A DNA stretch of 64,000 nt from Agarivorans aestuarii (GCF_019670125.1 NZ_AP023033.1:310001-374000), one strand, 5' to 3'; shown: positions 9,001 through 15,990, counted from the first letter of the stretch. Translations and numbers: made by a program. Notes: generated by a model not told the origin, from the sequence alone.

Positions 9001-9313
9001 CAATACCGGGGTAGACCAAATACCGGGTGTGATTGTGCAATCAATCGACAATGGTATTCATTCAGGTGCTGACCTAGACAGTAACTATGATGCGATTGTG
9101 GTGATGGTGAACGCAACAGCAGAAACCCAACAAATTAGCATTAACAATGCACAGGGTTTTGAGTTGCACCCTGTACAGCAACGCTCAAATGATCTTGTGG
9201 TGAAAGATGCTGAGTTTGTAGATGGACAATTCGAAGTACCAGCCATGACTACAGCGGTATTCGTTCAGCCTCGTCAAGCTGAACGAGGAAATGGTTTGCC
9301 AGTTAAAGGTTAA
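6074..9313 (+). CDS. pulA: Pullulanase-type alpha-1,6-glucosidase, lipoprotein (GH13)
   Basis: 1079 aa that debranches alpha-1,6 links in pullulan or starch-like glucans. A lipobox (L-A-A-C, Cys22, +2 Asn) marks a lipoprotein; Asn at +2 favours the outer membrane by the E. coli Lol rule. It begins with an N-terminal pullulanase carbohydrate-binding region (I-A-V-Y-Y-R-L-D, W-T-I-H-G-W-N) and a CBM48-like domain (F-R-L-W-A-P-T-A). The F-N-W-G-Y-D-P signature follows. The GH13 regions come next: D592-V-V-Y-N-H, D662-G-F-R-F-D667 (nucleophile), E696 in Y-G-E-G-W (acid/base), and H831-D832-N. The C-terminal part resembles DUF3372. All catalytic residues are present. In Klebsiella PulA is the classic type II secretion cargo; a gsp operon lies 34 kb away. 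Confidence 0.93.
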   Translation: MELSKVAKLTLPVLAAVSLAACNSSSNNDNGDQNGLVDLKDGQIAVYYRLDDAKASNQSLEEYYQGWTIHGWNDASCNGWSDGSDGDATGGWDAGMAYTGINETYGAYWVIDAYHAGECINMIPRNLEQGGQTGDLRFYYTDYKHGLIKAGDDNVYVDTDYTEVNQPPVGIVGASAHWVRDNLILWDANGSQFKLYHSANAGISVNVEDKTIEGGEALELNITEMPAEVKAQFPHLAHLQAYELNAEQAAEVIKGQLVAAAYNQDEEVVAATLLQIPGALDDLYWENAKDEPLGAVIQDGLTTFRLWAPTAKDVNLALYDEDLSAHADQGFVAMEFDPATGIWSSDAMPNMVDVFYRYQVEVYHPNSQRIETLMVTDPYSLSLSANSTHSQVVDLQNDSELFPSGWDSIVPPTIDSPTDYVLYETQVRDFSFADEDGNPEYTGKYLAFTDEERASYKHLMQLRDRGLNNVHLLPVFDIATVDEVNRVDIDGTIGELCELNANAGVCEDGTDKSAVIEDVLQAYVDENPATEKVQALVNDLRQYDSFNWGYDPFHFNVPEGSYATDAHGKQRILEFRQMVKHLHQQDMRVIMDVVYNHTHGSGPSNDKSVLDKIVPGYYQRLAIDTGVVENSTCCDNTATEHKMMGKLMVDSLIVWARDYQIDGFRFDLMGHQPKDLMIEALEEVQKVSPDNYFYGEGWTFGEVQDDARFVQANQLNMAGTGIGTFSDRLRDGIRGGSPFDDGDQLRKQQGFANAVLANELNADTPDSTYNETWMYNADLIRVGMAGNLADFQFVDRNGDRIKGSELLYGGDEQPAGYTESAQENISYVSKHDNQTLWDINQYKLAEELTPEQRARMQTVALSTVMTGQGIPFIHMGSELLRSKSMERDSYDSGDWYNRVDFTAQDNNWNKGLPMKHIDGANYDVIKKIIANPETQAEPQHIEDAKLRFFDLMEMRTSSALFRMNAKQDIMARIDFHNTGVDQIPGVIVQSIDNGIHSGADLDSNYDAIVVMVNATAETQQISINNAQGFELHPVQQRSNDLVVKDAEFVDGQFEVPAMTTAVFVQPRQAERGNGLPVKG

Positions 9314-9352
9314 GCTAAAATGTGCTGCAGCCGATACTGCAGCGCTAATCAA

Positions 9353-9379
9353 CGGCTACCTTTGGGTAGCCGCTTGTTT
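9353..9379 (+). terminator. Probable terminator of the pullulanase gene
   Basis: CGGCTACC (9353-9360), loop TTTG, GGTAGCCG (9365-9372), then CTTGTTTAGTT. The stem is perfect but the T run is interrupted. A second hairpin, GCTGCAG/CTGCAGC, precedes it at 9324-9343. Confidence 0.6.
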
Positions 9380-9484
9380 AGTTCAACTTTGTAGAGCGGA
9401 TAACCGTTTGATGTTTGCTTGTTGGTTTTGCGATAAGCAACAATTAATCACGCCGTACCTTGCTCACACCAAGGTGGAGTGAAG

Positions 9485-9664
9485 TTAATACTGAGAGAGT
9501 AGCTCGACTAATTCGTTCTCGGTAGTAGGAATGCTTTGCAGCTCGATGCCCGCCGGCGAGCCACCTTTTAGCATGTAGGCGTTAGTGCTGCAGTGGTCAT
9601 AGTGAAACCATTGGCCGTCTATGCATACGTTGGTATAACAACGTGGATCTTGCTTTAATTCCAT
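9485..9664 (-). CDS. Small hypothetical protein, 59 aa, three Cys
   Basis: This open frame reads M-E-L-K-Q-D-P-R-C-Y-T-N-V-C-I-D-G-Q-W-F and then H-Y-D-H-C-S-T-N-A-Y-M-L-K-G-G, ending E-L-V-E-L-L-S-Q-Y. I do not recognise a family. The composition looks like a folded small protein: Cys at 9, 14 and 25, His at 22 and 24, three Tyr before residue 31, and an acidic amphipathic tail. There is no signal peptide or membrane segment. The ribosome site is weak (GGG about 8 bases upstream). An FNR-like box lies about 65 bases upstream of its start. The Cys/His cluster could bind a metal, but that is speculation. Confidence 0.6.
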   Translation of the reverse strand: MELKQDPRCYTNVCIDGQWFHYDHCSTNAYMLKGGSPAGIELQSIPTTENELVELLSQY

Positions 9665-9728
9665 CTAAATACCCATAGTCTATTTATTAACACAGCTTTA
9701 ACATAACCCTAGCCAGCAAAAATAAAAT

Positions 9729-9742
9729 ATGATCTACATCAA
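9729..9742 (-). promoter_or_regulatory. FNR-like box
   Basis: On the minus strand it reads TTGATGTAGATCAT against the FNR consensus TTGAT-N4-ATCAA, one mismatch. It is centred about 70 bases upstream of the ATG of the 59-aa gene and about 205 bases before the DUF1287 gene, so the small gene is the likelier target. The 11-mer ATCTACATCAA recurs at 15150-15160 near the hemerythrin gene. Confidence 0.5.
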
Positions 9743-9940
9743 TTGAAGTTTACAGCTACCTCCATAGTATTAGAGATTATTGCTCGTTTAGTGAGCTTGA
9801 TCGAACGATGCACTGTAAGGGCGCAGGAGAAATTCACTTAAAAGTCGCTTCTATTATTGTTTGTTTTGTTATTAATTGATGAGTAAGTAGGTATGATTAG
9901 CTTACTTGGGTGAACAGCTAACAAAGGAAAATTAGCCAGT

Positions 9941-10528
9941 ATGTTTAAGTGGCTTATATCGCTGATAGCACTTCTATCATTACCTGTTATGGGCACTACC
10001 TTGGCGCAACAGTTGGTTGATGCCGCCTTGGTGCGAACTGAGCATATAGTCATCTACAATGGTGCATATTTTGCTCTGGATTACCCAAACGGCGATGTGC
10101 CCGAGCACTTTGGCGTATGCACTGATGTATTGATTCGCACTTACCGGAAGCTTGGCATTGATTTACAGGTTCTAGTGCATGAAGACATGCAGCAGCATTT
10201 TGCGCTTTATCCGTCTAAACGTATTTGGGGCTTAAACCGTACCGACCGCAATATAGATCACCGTCGAGTGCCTAATCTTCAGGTGTTTCTTACCCGCCAC
10301 GGTGAATCGTTAGCTGTAAGTAATAGCGCTAGCAGCTATTTGCCGGGTGATATTGTGACTTGGATGCTCCCCGGTAATCTGCCCCATATCGGTATTGTGA
10401 GTGACCAATACACTGCAGCTGACGTTCCCAAAATTGTTCATAACATTGGCCTAGGGCCGCAACTAAACGACATGCTGTTTAATTACAAAATAACCGGCCA
10501 TTACCGTTATTTACCGGCGAGTGATTAA
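9941..10528 (+). CDS. DUF1287 (YijF-like) secreted protein
   Basis: 195 aa with an N-terminal signal peptide (hydrophobic stretch at residues 2-18, then T-T-L-A-Q-Q). The rest is a DUF1287 domain as in E. coli YijF, with A-L-V-R-T-E near the start and Y-N-G-A-Y-F-A-L-D-Y-P-N-G-D-V-P. It continues with a Cys in F-G-V-C-T-D-V-L-I-R and a His in L-P-H-I-G-I-V. The Cys/His arrangement resembles NlpC/P60-like cysteine hydrolases, so a cell-wall amidase or peptidase function is plausible but unproven. The ATG is preceded by AAAGGAAAA. It stands alone, convergent with the LysR gene ten bases downstream. Confidence 0.85.
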   Translation: MFKWLISLIALLSLPVMGTTLAQQLVDAALVRTEHIVIYNGAYFALDYPNGDVPEHFGVCTDVLIRTYRKLGIDLQVLVHEDMQQHFALYPSKRIWGLNRTDRNIDHRRVPNLQVFLTRHGESLAVSNSASSYLPGDIVTWMLPGNLPHIGIVSDQYTAADVPKIVHNIGLGPQLNDMLFNYKITGHYRYLPASD

Positions 10529-10537
10529 CAACTGTAG

Positions 10538-11428
10538 TTAATTTGCTAGCGCCTTAAAACGTTGCTTCAAAAACTGGGTGAAGGCCTGAACTTTACTGGT
10601 GCGGTGCATATCTACATGTGTGGTAAGCCATTGTGGAATGGCCCAATGTTCTGGTGGTGCCATAAGTGGCAGCAGGTCTGGGTAGGCCTTGGCGGTTTCA
10701 CAATTGAGTGGTGCTGCGCCAAACCCAGCTTTTATGGCCGGAATAAAGGCATTAAAGTCGTTTACCCGCAAAGCAATTTGTTGCGGATCTAACTCGCTAT
10801 TCATCCAATTAATAAAGCTAATCTGCGAGTAGGGCTCAATGGTTGAAATAAACTTGTGCCCTGCCACCTCATTTAAGCTTTTAATCTTTCCGTATTTTTT
10901 AAGATAAGCACTTGAGCCATAGAGAGTTACTGGGCTATCGGCTAAGTGCTGCACCACGTAGTCTAGATCTTTAGGTTTTTTACCTGGGCGAATGCTTACG
11001 TGAGCTTCGCCGTGTTCTAGTTTCAAAATTCTACTATCGGCGGCATATTCCAATTTGATATTGGGATAAAGCGCTTGGAATTCGGCCAGCATTGGCAATA
11101 GCAGCTCGGCCATATTATTCACCGTGGTTAATACCAAGGTCCCGGAAAGCTGATTGTCGGTGCCGGCCAGTTTGCCCAATAAACGGTTAAAGTCGTTTTG
11201 GGTGCTTTCGGCGGTTTGGGTAAGTAACAAACCTGCTTCGGTGACTTGGTAGCCGCGGGCATGGCGATGAAACAAGCGGGTGCCTAGGCGTTCTTCCAAG
11301 GCATTTATTCGCCGTAATACCGTGCTGTGGTGCACATCCAGTGCTTCTGCGGCTGCGGTAAGCGTGCCTAAGGTTGCAACCTTATAAGCTATATGGATGT
11401 CGTTCCAATCATTCTTCTGTGCATTCAT
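10538..11428 (-). CDS. LysR-family transcriptional regulator
   Basis: 296 aa from the ATG at 11428. The N-terminal winged helix-turn-helix is clear (A-Y-K-V-A-T-L-G-T-L-T-A-A-A-E-A-L, then H-H-S-T-V-L-R-R-I-N-A-L-E). An effector domain follows (T-V-N-N-M-A-E-L-L-L-P-M-L). The frame stays open to a TTG at 11464, 12 codons earlier. I prefer the ATG because the reading M-N-A-Q-K-N-D-W fits the usual distance to the helix-turn-helix. It is divergent from the FMN reductase gene, the classical LysR arrangement, so that gene and the regulator itself are likely targets. A perfect palindrome spans the ATG. Confidence 0.88.
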   Translation of the reverse strand: MNAQKNDWNDIHIAYKVATLGTLTAAAEALDVHHSTVLRRINALEERLGTRLFHRHARGYQVTEAGLLLTQTAESTQNDFNRLLGKLAGTDNQLSGTLVLTTVNNMAELLLPMLAEFQALYPNIKLEYAADSRILKLEHGEAHVSIRPGKKPKDLDYVVQHLADSPVTLYGSSAYLKKYGKIKSLNEVAGHKFISTIEPYSQISFINWMNSELDPQQIALRVNDFNAFIPAIKAGFGAAPLNCETAKAYPDLLPLMAPPEHWAIPQWLTTHVDMHRTSKVQAFTQFLKQRFKALAN

Positions 11429-11437
11429 GCACAGAAG
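11414..11437. promoter_or_regulatory. Perfect 11-bp inverted repeat over the LysR start codon
   Basis: CTTCTGTGCAT (11414-11424), TC, ATGCACAGAAG (11427-11437): 11 of 11 positions pair with a 2-bp spacer. The chosen LysR ATG (11426-11428) sits at the centre. It may be an autoregulatory operator, or an mRNA hairpin hiding the start codon. It also encodes the first residues of the protein. Confidence 0.55.
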
Positions 11438-11534
11438 TGTTGCACAGGTGTTGTTTTTCTTCAAATTTGCTTATGTAAGAATGCTCTCAAATCGAAAACA
11501 AATTCCATTTTCAGGCTAGGCCTAGGAGCACAAC

Positions 11535-12104
11535 ATGACTAAATTAATTGCTATTGCAGGCAGCTTACGCGCTCAATCGTTCAATAAAAACTTGGTGAAA
11601 ATTGCGGCCAAAGGTGCCGAGGAAGCGGGCGCTGAAGTTCGCTATGTAGACTTAGCTGACTTTGCCATCCCACTTTACTCAGAAGATTTAGAGGCCGAGG
11701 GCACACCTGCTTCTGTTAACGATTTAAAACACCTTTTTGCGCAGGCCGATGGCATGTTGATCGCCAGCCCTGAGTACAATGGCTCTATTTCAGGCGTACT
11801 AAAAAATGCTTTAGATTGGTTATCTCGCCCTTCTAAGGATGCTGATATTGGCTCGGCCTTCCAAGGTAAAGTGGCCGGTATAATGGCAACTTCCCCGGGC
11901 GGTTTAGGTGGCATTCGTGGCTTGGCACATACCCGTGATATTTTGTTCAACTTAGGGGTAATGGTTAGCCCAAACCAAGTGGCTGTTGGTTCTTCTTATC
12001 AAGCATTTAATAGTGACGGGCAATTAACCGATGCAGATATGGAGCAGCGCGTAAAAGCCTTAGGTGCTGGGGTTGCCGAAACCGCAAAACGTTTGGCTAA
12101 ATAG
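11535..12104 (+). CDS. NAD(P)H-dependent FMN reductase
   Basis: 189 aa with a flavodoxin-like fold. The phosphate-binding loop A-G-S-L-R-A-Q-S-F-N lies at residues 8-17, and S-P-E-Y-N-G-S-I-S-G-V-L-K-N-A-L-D-W, the signature of the FMN_red family (ArsH, ChrR, azoreductase-like), near 80-97. These cytosolic enzymes pass electrons from NAD(P)H to FMN, quinones or other acceptors, often as oxidative-stress defence. AGGAG precedes the ATG by about eight bases. It is divergent from the LysR gene, probably its regulator, and closed by a strong hairpin. Confidence 0.88.
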   Translation: MTKLIAIAGSLRAQSFNKNLVKIAAKGAEEAGAEVRYVDLADFAIPLYSEDLEAEGTPASVNDLKHLFAQADGMLIASPEYNGSISGVLKNALDWLSRPSKDADIGSAFQGKVAGIMATSPGGLGGIRGLAHTRDILFNLGVMVSPNQVAVGSSYQAFNSDGQLTDADMEQRVKALGAGVAETAKRLAK

Positions 12105-12110
12105 AAGGTC

Positions 12111-12140
12111 TAAAAGCTCCGGCAACGGCTGGAGCTTTTA
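12111..12140. terminator. Bidirectional terminator
   Basis: TAAAAGCTCC (12111-12120) and GGAGCTTTTA (12131-12140) pair perfectly around a 10-nt loop, with A and T tracts on the two arms. It lies between the convergent FMN reductase and PEP-mutase-like genes. Confidence 0.8.
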
Positions 12141-12150
12141 ATACCAAGCC

Positions 12151-12906
12151 TTAAAACAGCGTTGCAAAAGATTGGCTTTGCTTAATGCTGGCCAGCTGAC
12201 TTTCCAGATGTTGCTGCATGTTGTTAAATACAAAGTTACCCATACTGATGCGTTTAACCCCTGCAGCCTGCAGTTGAGCAAAGTTAGCTAAATGCGGCAT
12301 GCACATTACATTTAGCGGTACGCTGCAGTGTTTACTTAGTTCTTCAATATGCTCCAGCTGCTCGATACCGGGTAAAAAGATCCCATCCGCACCGGCGTCG
12401 ATGTAAAGTTGCATCCGTTGCTTGGCTAGCCTTACGGCATCCTTGCAGCCAACAAGGAAAACATCACTTCTGGCATTAATGAAGATTTCTATCTCTCTTT
12501 GCGTGAGCTGATTTTTTATAAAGGAAAGCGTGGCTGCAAAGTCGTTCGCAGGCAGCAATTCTCGCTGCTGTTTTACCACGCTGTCTTCAATGTTTATTCC
12601 AACTACACCGAGTTCATTGAGTGACAGTATGTTGTCGACAATAGTTTGAGGGTTTTGGCTGTAACCTGCTTCTATATCGACACTTAAAGGCAAGCTGCAG
12701 TGTTGCTTTATTTGCGCAACAACCTGGATTAATTCGTTAAACGAAAGCTGTTCGCCGTCATCTAAACCTCGAGCAGCAGCAATTGCTGCGCTTGATGTTC
12801 CTATTGCGGTAAAACCAAGCTTTTTGGCTATATTCGCACTCGCAACATCCCAAACATTGCAGAGTAATAGTGGTGACTGTTGATGGTGTAAGTTATTGAA
12901 TGTCAT
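12151..12906 (-). CDS. Isocitrate lyase/PEP mutase superfamily protein
   Basis: 251 aa. The frame extends to an ATG at 12942, but the ATG at 12906 (M-T-F-N-N-L-H-H) fits the family start better. Superfamily marks are P-L-L-L-C-N-V-W-D-V-A-S-A, I-G-T-S-S-A-A-I-A-A-A-R-G, the acidic pair in S-V-D-I-E-A-G-Y, G-V-V-G-I-N-I-E-D-S, and I-N-A-R-S-D-V-F. Members cleave or form C-C or P-C bonds next to a carboxylate (oxaloacetase, methylisocitrate lyase, phosphonopyruvate hydrolase). The short form without the isocitrate-lyase KKCGH loop leaves the substrate open. An inverted repeat lies just upstream. Confidence 0.85.
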   Translation of the reverse strand: MTFNNLHHQQSPLLLCNVWDVASANIAKKLGFTAIGTSSAAIAAARGLDDGEQLSFNELIQVVAQIKQHCSLPLSVDIEAGYSQNPQTIVDNILSLNELGVVGINIEDSVVKQQRELLPANDFAATLSFIKNQLTQREIEIFINARSDVFLVGCKDAVRLAKQRMQLYIDAGADGIFLPGIEQLEHIEELSKHCSVPLNVMCMPHLANFAQLQAAGVKRISMGNFVFNNMQQHLESQLASIKQSQSFATLF

Positions 12907-12941
12907 TGCTGTTGTCTCAGAATCTAAAGCTAAAAGGTACA

Positions 12942-12959
12942 TTGAGTAGAAATACTCAA
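12942..12959. promoter_or_regulatory. Inverted repeat TTGAGTA-GAAA-TACTCAA
   Basis: A perfect 7-bp palindrome with a 4-bp spacer, 36 bases in front of the chosen start of the PEP-mutase-like gene. The left arm plus GA recurs at 13001-13009. This is a possible operator; if the upstream ATG at 12942 were used it would overlap that start. Confidence 0.35.
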
Positions 12960-13031
12960 CAACCGAAAACTGAACAAGTATTTTTGTTTTTTTAGTCCGT
13001 TTGAGTAGACCGTGATAAGCAGTTTTAAAAA

Positions 13032-13811
13032 CTAATTTTTAGTGATTTTAACTAGCCCGGTTGGGCTAATGGCGACTCGAATGCTAATACTAAGCGTGGT
13101 CGAAATTGAGACACTTAACATGACAAAAATAGCAATCAGAATAGCCAGTTGATACTTCACCGCTACCATTGGGTCACTGCCTGCGAGTATTTGGCCGGTC
13201 ATCATACCTGGAAGGGTGACCAAACCTACGGTACTCATAGAGGCGAGTACCGGGGCAAAAGCTTGCTGCATAGCATTTTGCACAAAGCCTTGAGTTGCTT
13301 GTAGTCGGTTAGCGCCAAGCGCTAAATAAGCGTGGTATTCGGCGGTTTTTTCATCCAGTGCGCTAAATAGGCGCTGTAAAGCCACAATGTTTCCACTAAG
13401 GCTGTTGCCTAAAAGCATACCTGCTAGGGGGATGAGGTACTGAGCGCTATAGCTAGGGCTCGGCTTTAGTAAGGCGAATAGCAGTAGTATCAGTAAAGGA
13501 CTTAAGCCCAGCACCAGCCCCAATAAGACTGGTATAAACAAGTTTCTTTTAGGTAATTTGGCTTTGCCAAGAATGGCACTAGCGCCCACCACAAGCATAA
13601 CGATTAACCAAAGTAGGTTGACCCACAAGCTGTTTAAATCAAACAAGAACTGTAAGTACAGACCTAGCAACACTAATTGCACAAGCATTCTTAGTAAGCT
13701 GCTGCCTATGTCTTTGCCTAAGCTCAGTTTGAAGTGGCAGTTAAGCCCGATAGGAATCAGCAGTATTAGTGAAAAAGCAGCAAGTGCCAGCCAGCTAATA
13801 TCTATGGTCAT
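13032..13811 (-). CDS. FetB/YbbM-like ABC transporter permease (UPF0014)
   Basis: 259 aa integral membrane protein with about seven hydrophobic segments. It matches the UPF0014 family: L-G-K-D-I-G-S-S-L-L-R-M-L-V-Q-L, L-I-P-L-A-G-M-L-L-G-N-S-L, and T-L-P-G-M-M-T-G-Q-I-L-A-G-S-D-P. In E. coli FetB pairs with the ATPase FetA in a transporter linked to iron homeostasis and peroxide resistance. The ATG at 13811 has AGGAA eight bases upstream and is preferred to a TTG two codons earlier. No FetA-like ATPase gene is adjacent on either side, which is unusual for this pair. Confidence 0.85.
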   Translation of the reverse strand: MTIDISWLALAAFSLILLIPIGLNCHFKLSLGKDIGSSLLRMLVQLVLLGLYLQFLFDLNSLWVNLLWLIVMLVVGASAILGKAKLPKRNLFIPVLLGLVLGLSPLLILLLFALLKPSPSYSAQYLIPLAGMLLGNSLSGNIVALQRLFSALDEKTAEYHAYLALGANRLQATQGFVQNAMQQAFAPVLASMSTVGLVTLPGMMTGQILAGSDPMVAVKYQLAILIAIFVMLSVSISTTLSISIRVAISPTGLVKITKN

Positions 13812-13910
13812 GAGCAAGGTTCCTGTAACAAGTCATTTGCTTGGCGAATTTAGGCAAGAATGATCAGTGTAACCTGAGTGGCTATTGCTGTCTTGCTAGA
13901 GAAGTGCTGT

Positions 13911-15038
13911 TTAGCTGGCTTGTTGGTTAGCTAAGTCGGCAAAGGTGCGAACGCAGTTTTTGCCTTCTGCTTTGGCTTGGTAGACTGCCTTGTCGGCGGC
14001 TTTCATAATCGCTTCGTGGTGCTGCATCTCTTGGCTGCGACTAGCAATGCCTACACTTACCGTAACGCTATAGCGCTGATTATTGAGCTGCATATTGGCT
14101 ATGCGTTCACGAATACTGCGGCCAAGATTTAATGCCCCTTCAGCATTGGTATTGGGGCAAATAAGCAAAAACTCATCGCCGCCCAAGCGAGCTATTACAT
14201 CGTCGTTGCGCACCGATTCTCGCAAGGCCCGTGCGAGTAGCATTAATACCGCGTCTCCCGCGTCATGACCATTGCGGTCGTTAATTTGTTTAAAGTGGTC
14301 GGCATCAATCATCATGCAGGCTAATGGGCTGTCGTTTTCAAGTGATTGCTTCCAAAGCTCCATCAATTGAATCATCGCATGCCGGCGGTTAGGCAGGCCG
14401 GTGAGTACGTCGGTATGTGCCAAAGACTGCAAGTGCTGATTGGTTTTTTGTAGCGCTAGGGTGCGCTCTTGCACTTTTTGTTCAAGGTTTTGATTAAGCT
14501 CGAGTAATTCGTTGTTACGCACGCTTACCTGATGAAACAAACCGCGCAAAGCAGTAATTAATGGCTCGGTGGCTAAGTCATTAGGTTGCTCAATTTTGCT
14601 ATAAGCAGAGGCTGGGCTGTCGCCGCCTTCTATGTAATGCAGCTGTTTAGTCAGCACCTGATCGATGCCTAGAATATGATAGGCCAACCACTGAATCAGA
14701 TAATCCAATAAGTGCTTAATTTTGCTTTGTTTATTGTCGTTGTTAAATTGACTGAGCTTGGCCACTTCGCCTAAAAACTCTCGATGCGCTTTAACATGAG
14801 CTTGGCAATGGCGAGGGTCGACTTTGTGTTTTGCCATAAGCAACTCTTCTTCACGAAAGTGCTCTTTAACGTAGTTGTTTAGCTCTTGGCTTAGCGATTC
14901 GATAGCAGCTTGTTGCGGACTATGGCTGTCGGTGAGCAGCTCACCAATTTGATTAATTAAATCAATTAAGTGGCGATGCTGATCGTCAACAACAGAAATC
15001 CCTGTTTCAAAATCTGATGTCCAACGAAATGATTCCAT
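13911..15038 (-). CDS. Hemerythrin-diguanylate cyclase (oxygen-sensing GGDEF protein)
   Basis: 375 aa, cytosolic. Residues 1-135 form a bacteriohemerythrin domain with all seven di-iron ligands at canonical spacing: H21, H60, E64, H81, H85, H121 and D126. A coiled coil spans about 175-205. The GGDEF domain follows with G-L-P-N-R-R, an intact R-L-G-G-D-E-F active site (286-290) and an inhibitory I-site R277-N-D-D280 five residues before it. It should therefore make cyclic di-GMP with product feedback, the output being tuned by oxygen or redox at the di-iron site. Monocistronic. A half-conserved FNR-like sequence lies about 110 bases upstream. Confidence 0.92.
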   Translation of the reverse strand: MESFRWTSDFETGISVVDDQHRHLIDLINQIGELLTDSHSPQQAAIESLSQELNNYVKEHFREEELLMAKHKVDPRHCQAHVKAHREFLGEVAKLSQFNNDNKQSKIKHLLDYLIQWLAYHILGIDQVLTKQLHYIEGGDSPASAYSKIEQPNDLATEPLITALRGLFHQVSVRNNELLELNQNLEQKVQERTLALQKTNQHLQSLAHTDVLTGLPNRRHAMIQLMELWKQSLENDSPLACMMIDADHFKQINDRNGHDAGDAVLMLLARALRESVRNDDVIARLGGDEFLLICPNTNAEGALNLGRSIRERIANMQLNNQRYSVTVSVGIASRSQEMQHHEAIMKAADKAVYQAKAEGKNCVRTFADLANQQAS

Positions 15039-15342
15039 ACTATGTCGCGTCCAGCTTTACCTAGTTAATTACTACTCGTGGGTATTGCGCCGTTACTGTC
15101 CCGTTTGAGTGGACGCCCACCTTAACGAGTTATCAGACCAGTAGAACTAATCTACATCAAAAAAAGGTCAAATAAGAGTGTTTATTGCATAAAATTTAGC
15201 CGCAAGCGAGGGGGCTTAGAATATTGCATTGATAGGTGTAGAGAAACCTGCCACAAGCGGCTGTTTCTGCCAGCAGATTAACGTATTCTTAAACGACAAA
15301 TGAGAAAACTTATGTTTCGTTTTGGTTTTAAAGAGGTGAAGA
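15039..15342. other. Divergent intergenic region, hemerythrin-GGDEF / yceH
   Basis: No coding sequence recognised. It holds ATCTACATCAA at 15150-15160, half of an FNR-like box identical to the one at 9732-9742, and GTCC...GGAC around a TTTGAGT core near 15100. AAGAGGTGAAGA sits directly before the GTG of yceH. Confidence 0.45.
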
Positions 15343-15990
15343 GTGGAACAGAATTTAAGCCTAGAGCAAACCCGTGTTATTGGTGCCTTGTTAGAAAAAG
15401 AAACCACAACACCCGATCAATACCCGCTATCACTTAACGCATTAACCCTAGCCTGTAATCAAAAAAGTAACCGTGAGCCGGTTATGGCAATGACCGAGGC
15501 CGAAGTACAAGATGTGCTGGTGCAGCTGCAAGATTTACGCATTGTGACCGAAGCACCAATGGCAGGCCGAGTGGTACGTTATCAACACCGTTTCTGTAAT
15601 AGCCAATTTGGTGGTTTGCAGCTAACAGAGGGACAACGAGCCATTATCTGTTTGCTGTTTTTGCGTGGGCCGCAAACTCCCGGTGAGCTGCGTACCCGTA
15701 GCCAGCGTCTAGCTAATTTTGCCAGCGTGCAAGAGGTAGAGCAAAGCTTGAGTGAACTGGCCGAGCATGAAGCCGGAAAACTGGTGCTTAAACTTGAGCG
15801 AGAGCCGGGAAAGCGAGAGTCTCGTTATGCTCATTTATTTTCGGGTGAGCCAGCATTGCCTGCAGCAAGTCATGTGGCGACCAGCGCACCTGTTGTTTCA
15901 AACCAAAATGCAGAGTTGCAGCAGCAAATTGATGAGTTAAAACAAGAGCTCATGGCCTTAAAACAACGAGTGAGTGACTTAGAGCAATAA
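15343..15990 (+). CDS. yceH: YceH-family protein (DUF480)
   Basis: 215 aa, GTG start with a strong AAGAGGTG ribosome site. The DUF480 winged-helix repeat is clear: R-V-I-G-A-L-L-E-K-E near residues 11-20, D-Q-Y-P-L-S-L-N-A-L, C-N-Q-K-S-N-R-E-P-V, then L-R-G-P-Q-T-P-G-E-L-R-T-R. The C-terminal ~30 residues are a heptad-type coiled coil (L-Q-Q-Q-I-D-E-L-K-Q-E-L). The fold suggests DNA or nucleic-acid binding, but the cellular role is not firmly known. Monocistronic, with a strong hairpin behind it. Confidence 0.9.
   Translation: MEQNLSLEQTRVIGALLEKETTTPDQYPLSLNALTLACNQKSNREPVMAMTEAEVQDVLVQLQDLRIVTEAPMAGRVVRYQHRFCNSQFGGLQLTEGQRAIICLLFLRGPQTPGELRTRSQRLANFASVQEVEQSLSELAEHEAGKLVLKLEREPGKRESRYAHLFSGEPALPAASHVATSAPVVSNQNAELQQQIDELKQELMALKQRVSDLEQ

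Noticed and set aside
9291-9482. 63-aa plus-strand frame after the pullulanase gene
   Set aside because: It overlaps the pullulanase end and contains the terminator hairpins; no ribosome site.
11429-11464. TTG at 11464 as LysR start
   Set aside because: It would add 12 residues unlike LysR N-termini; the ATG at 11428 places the helix-turn-helix at the usual distance.
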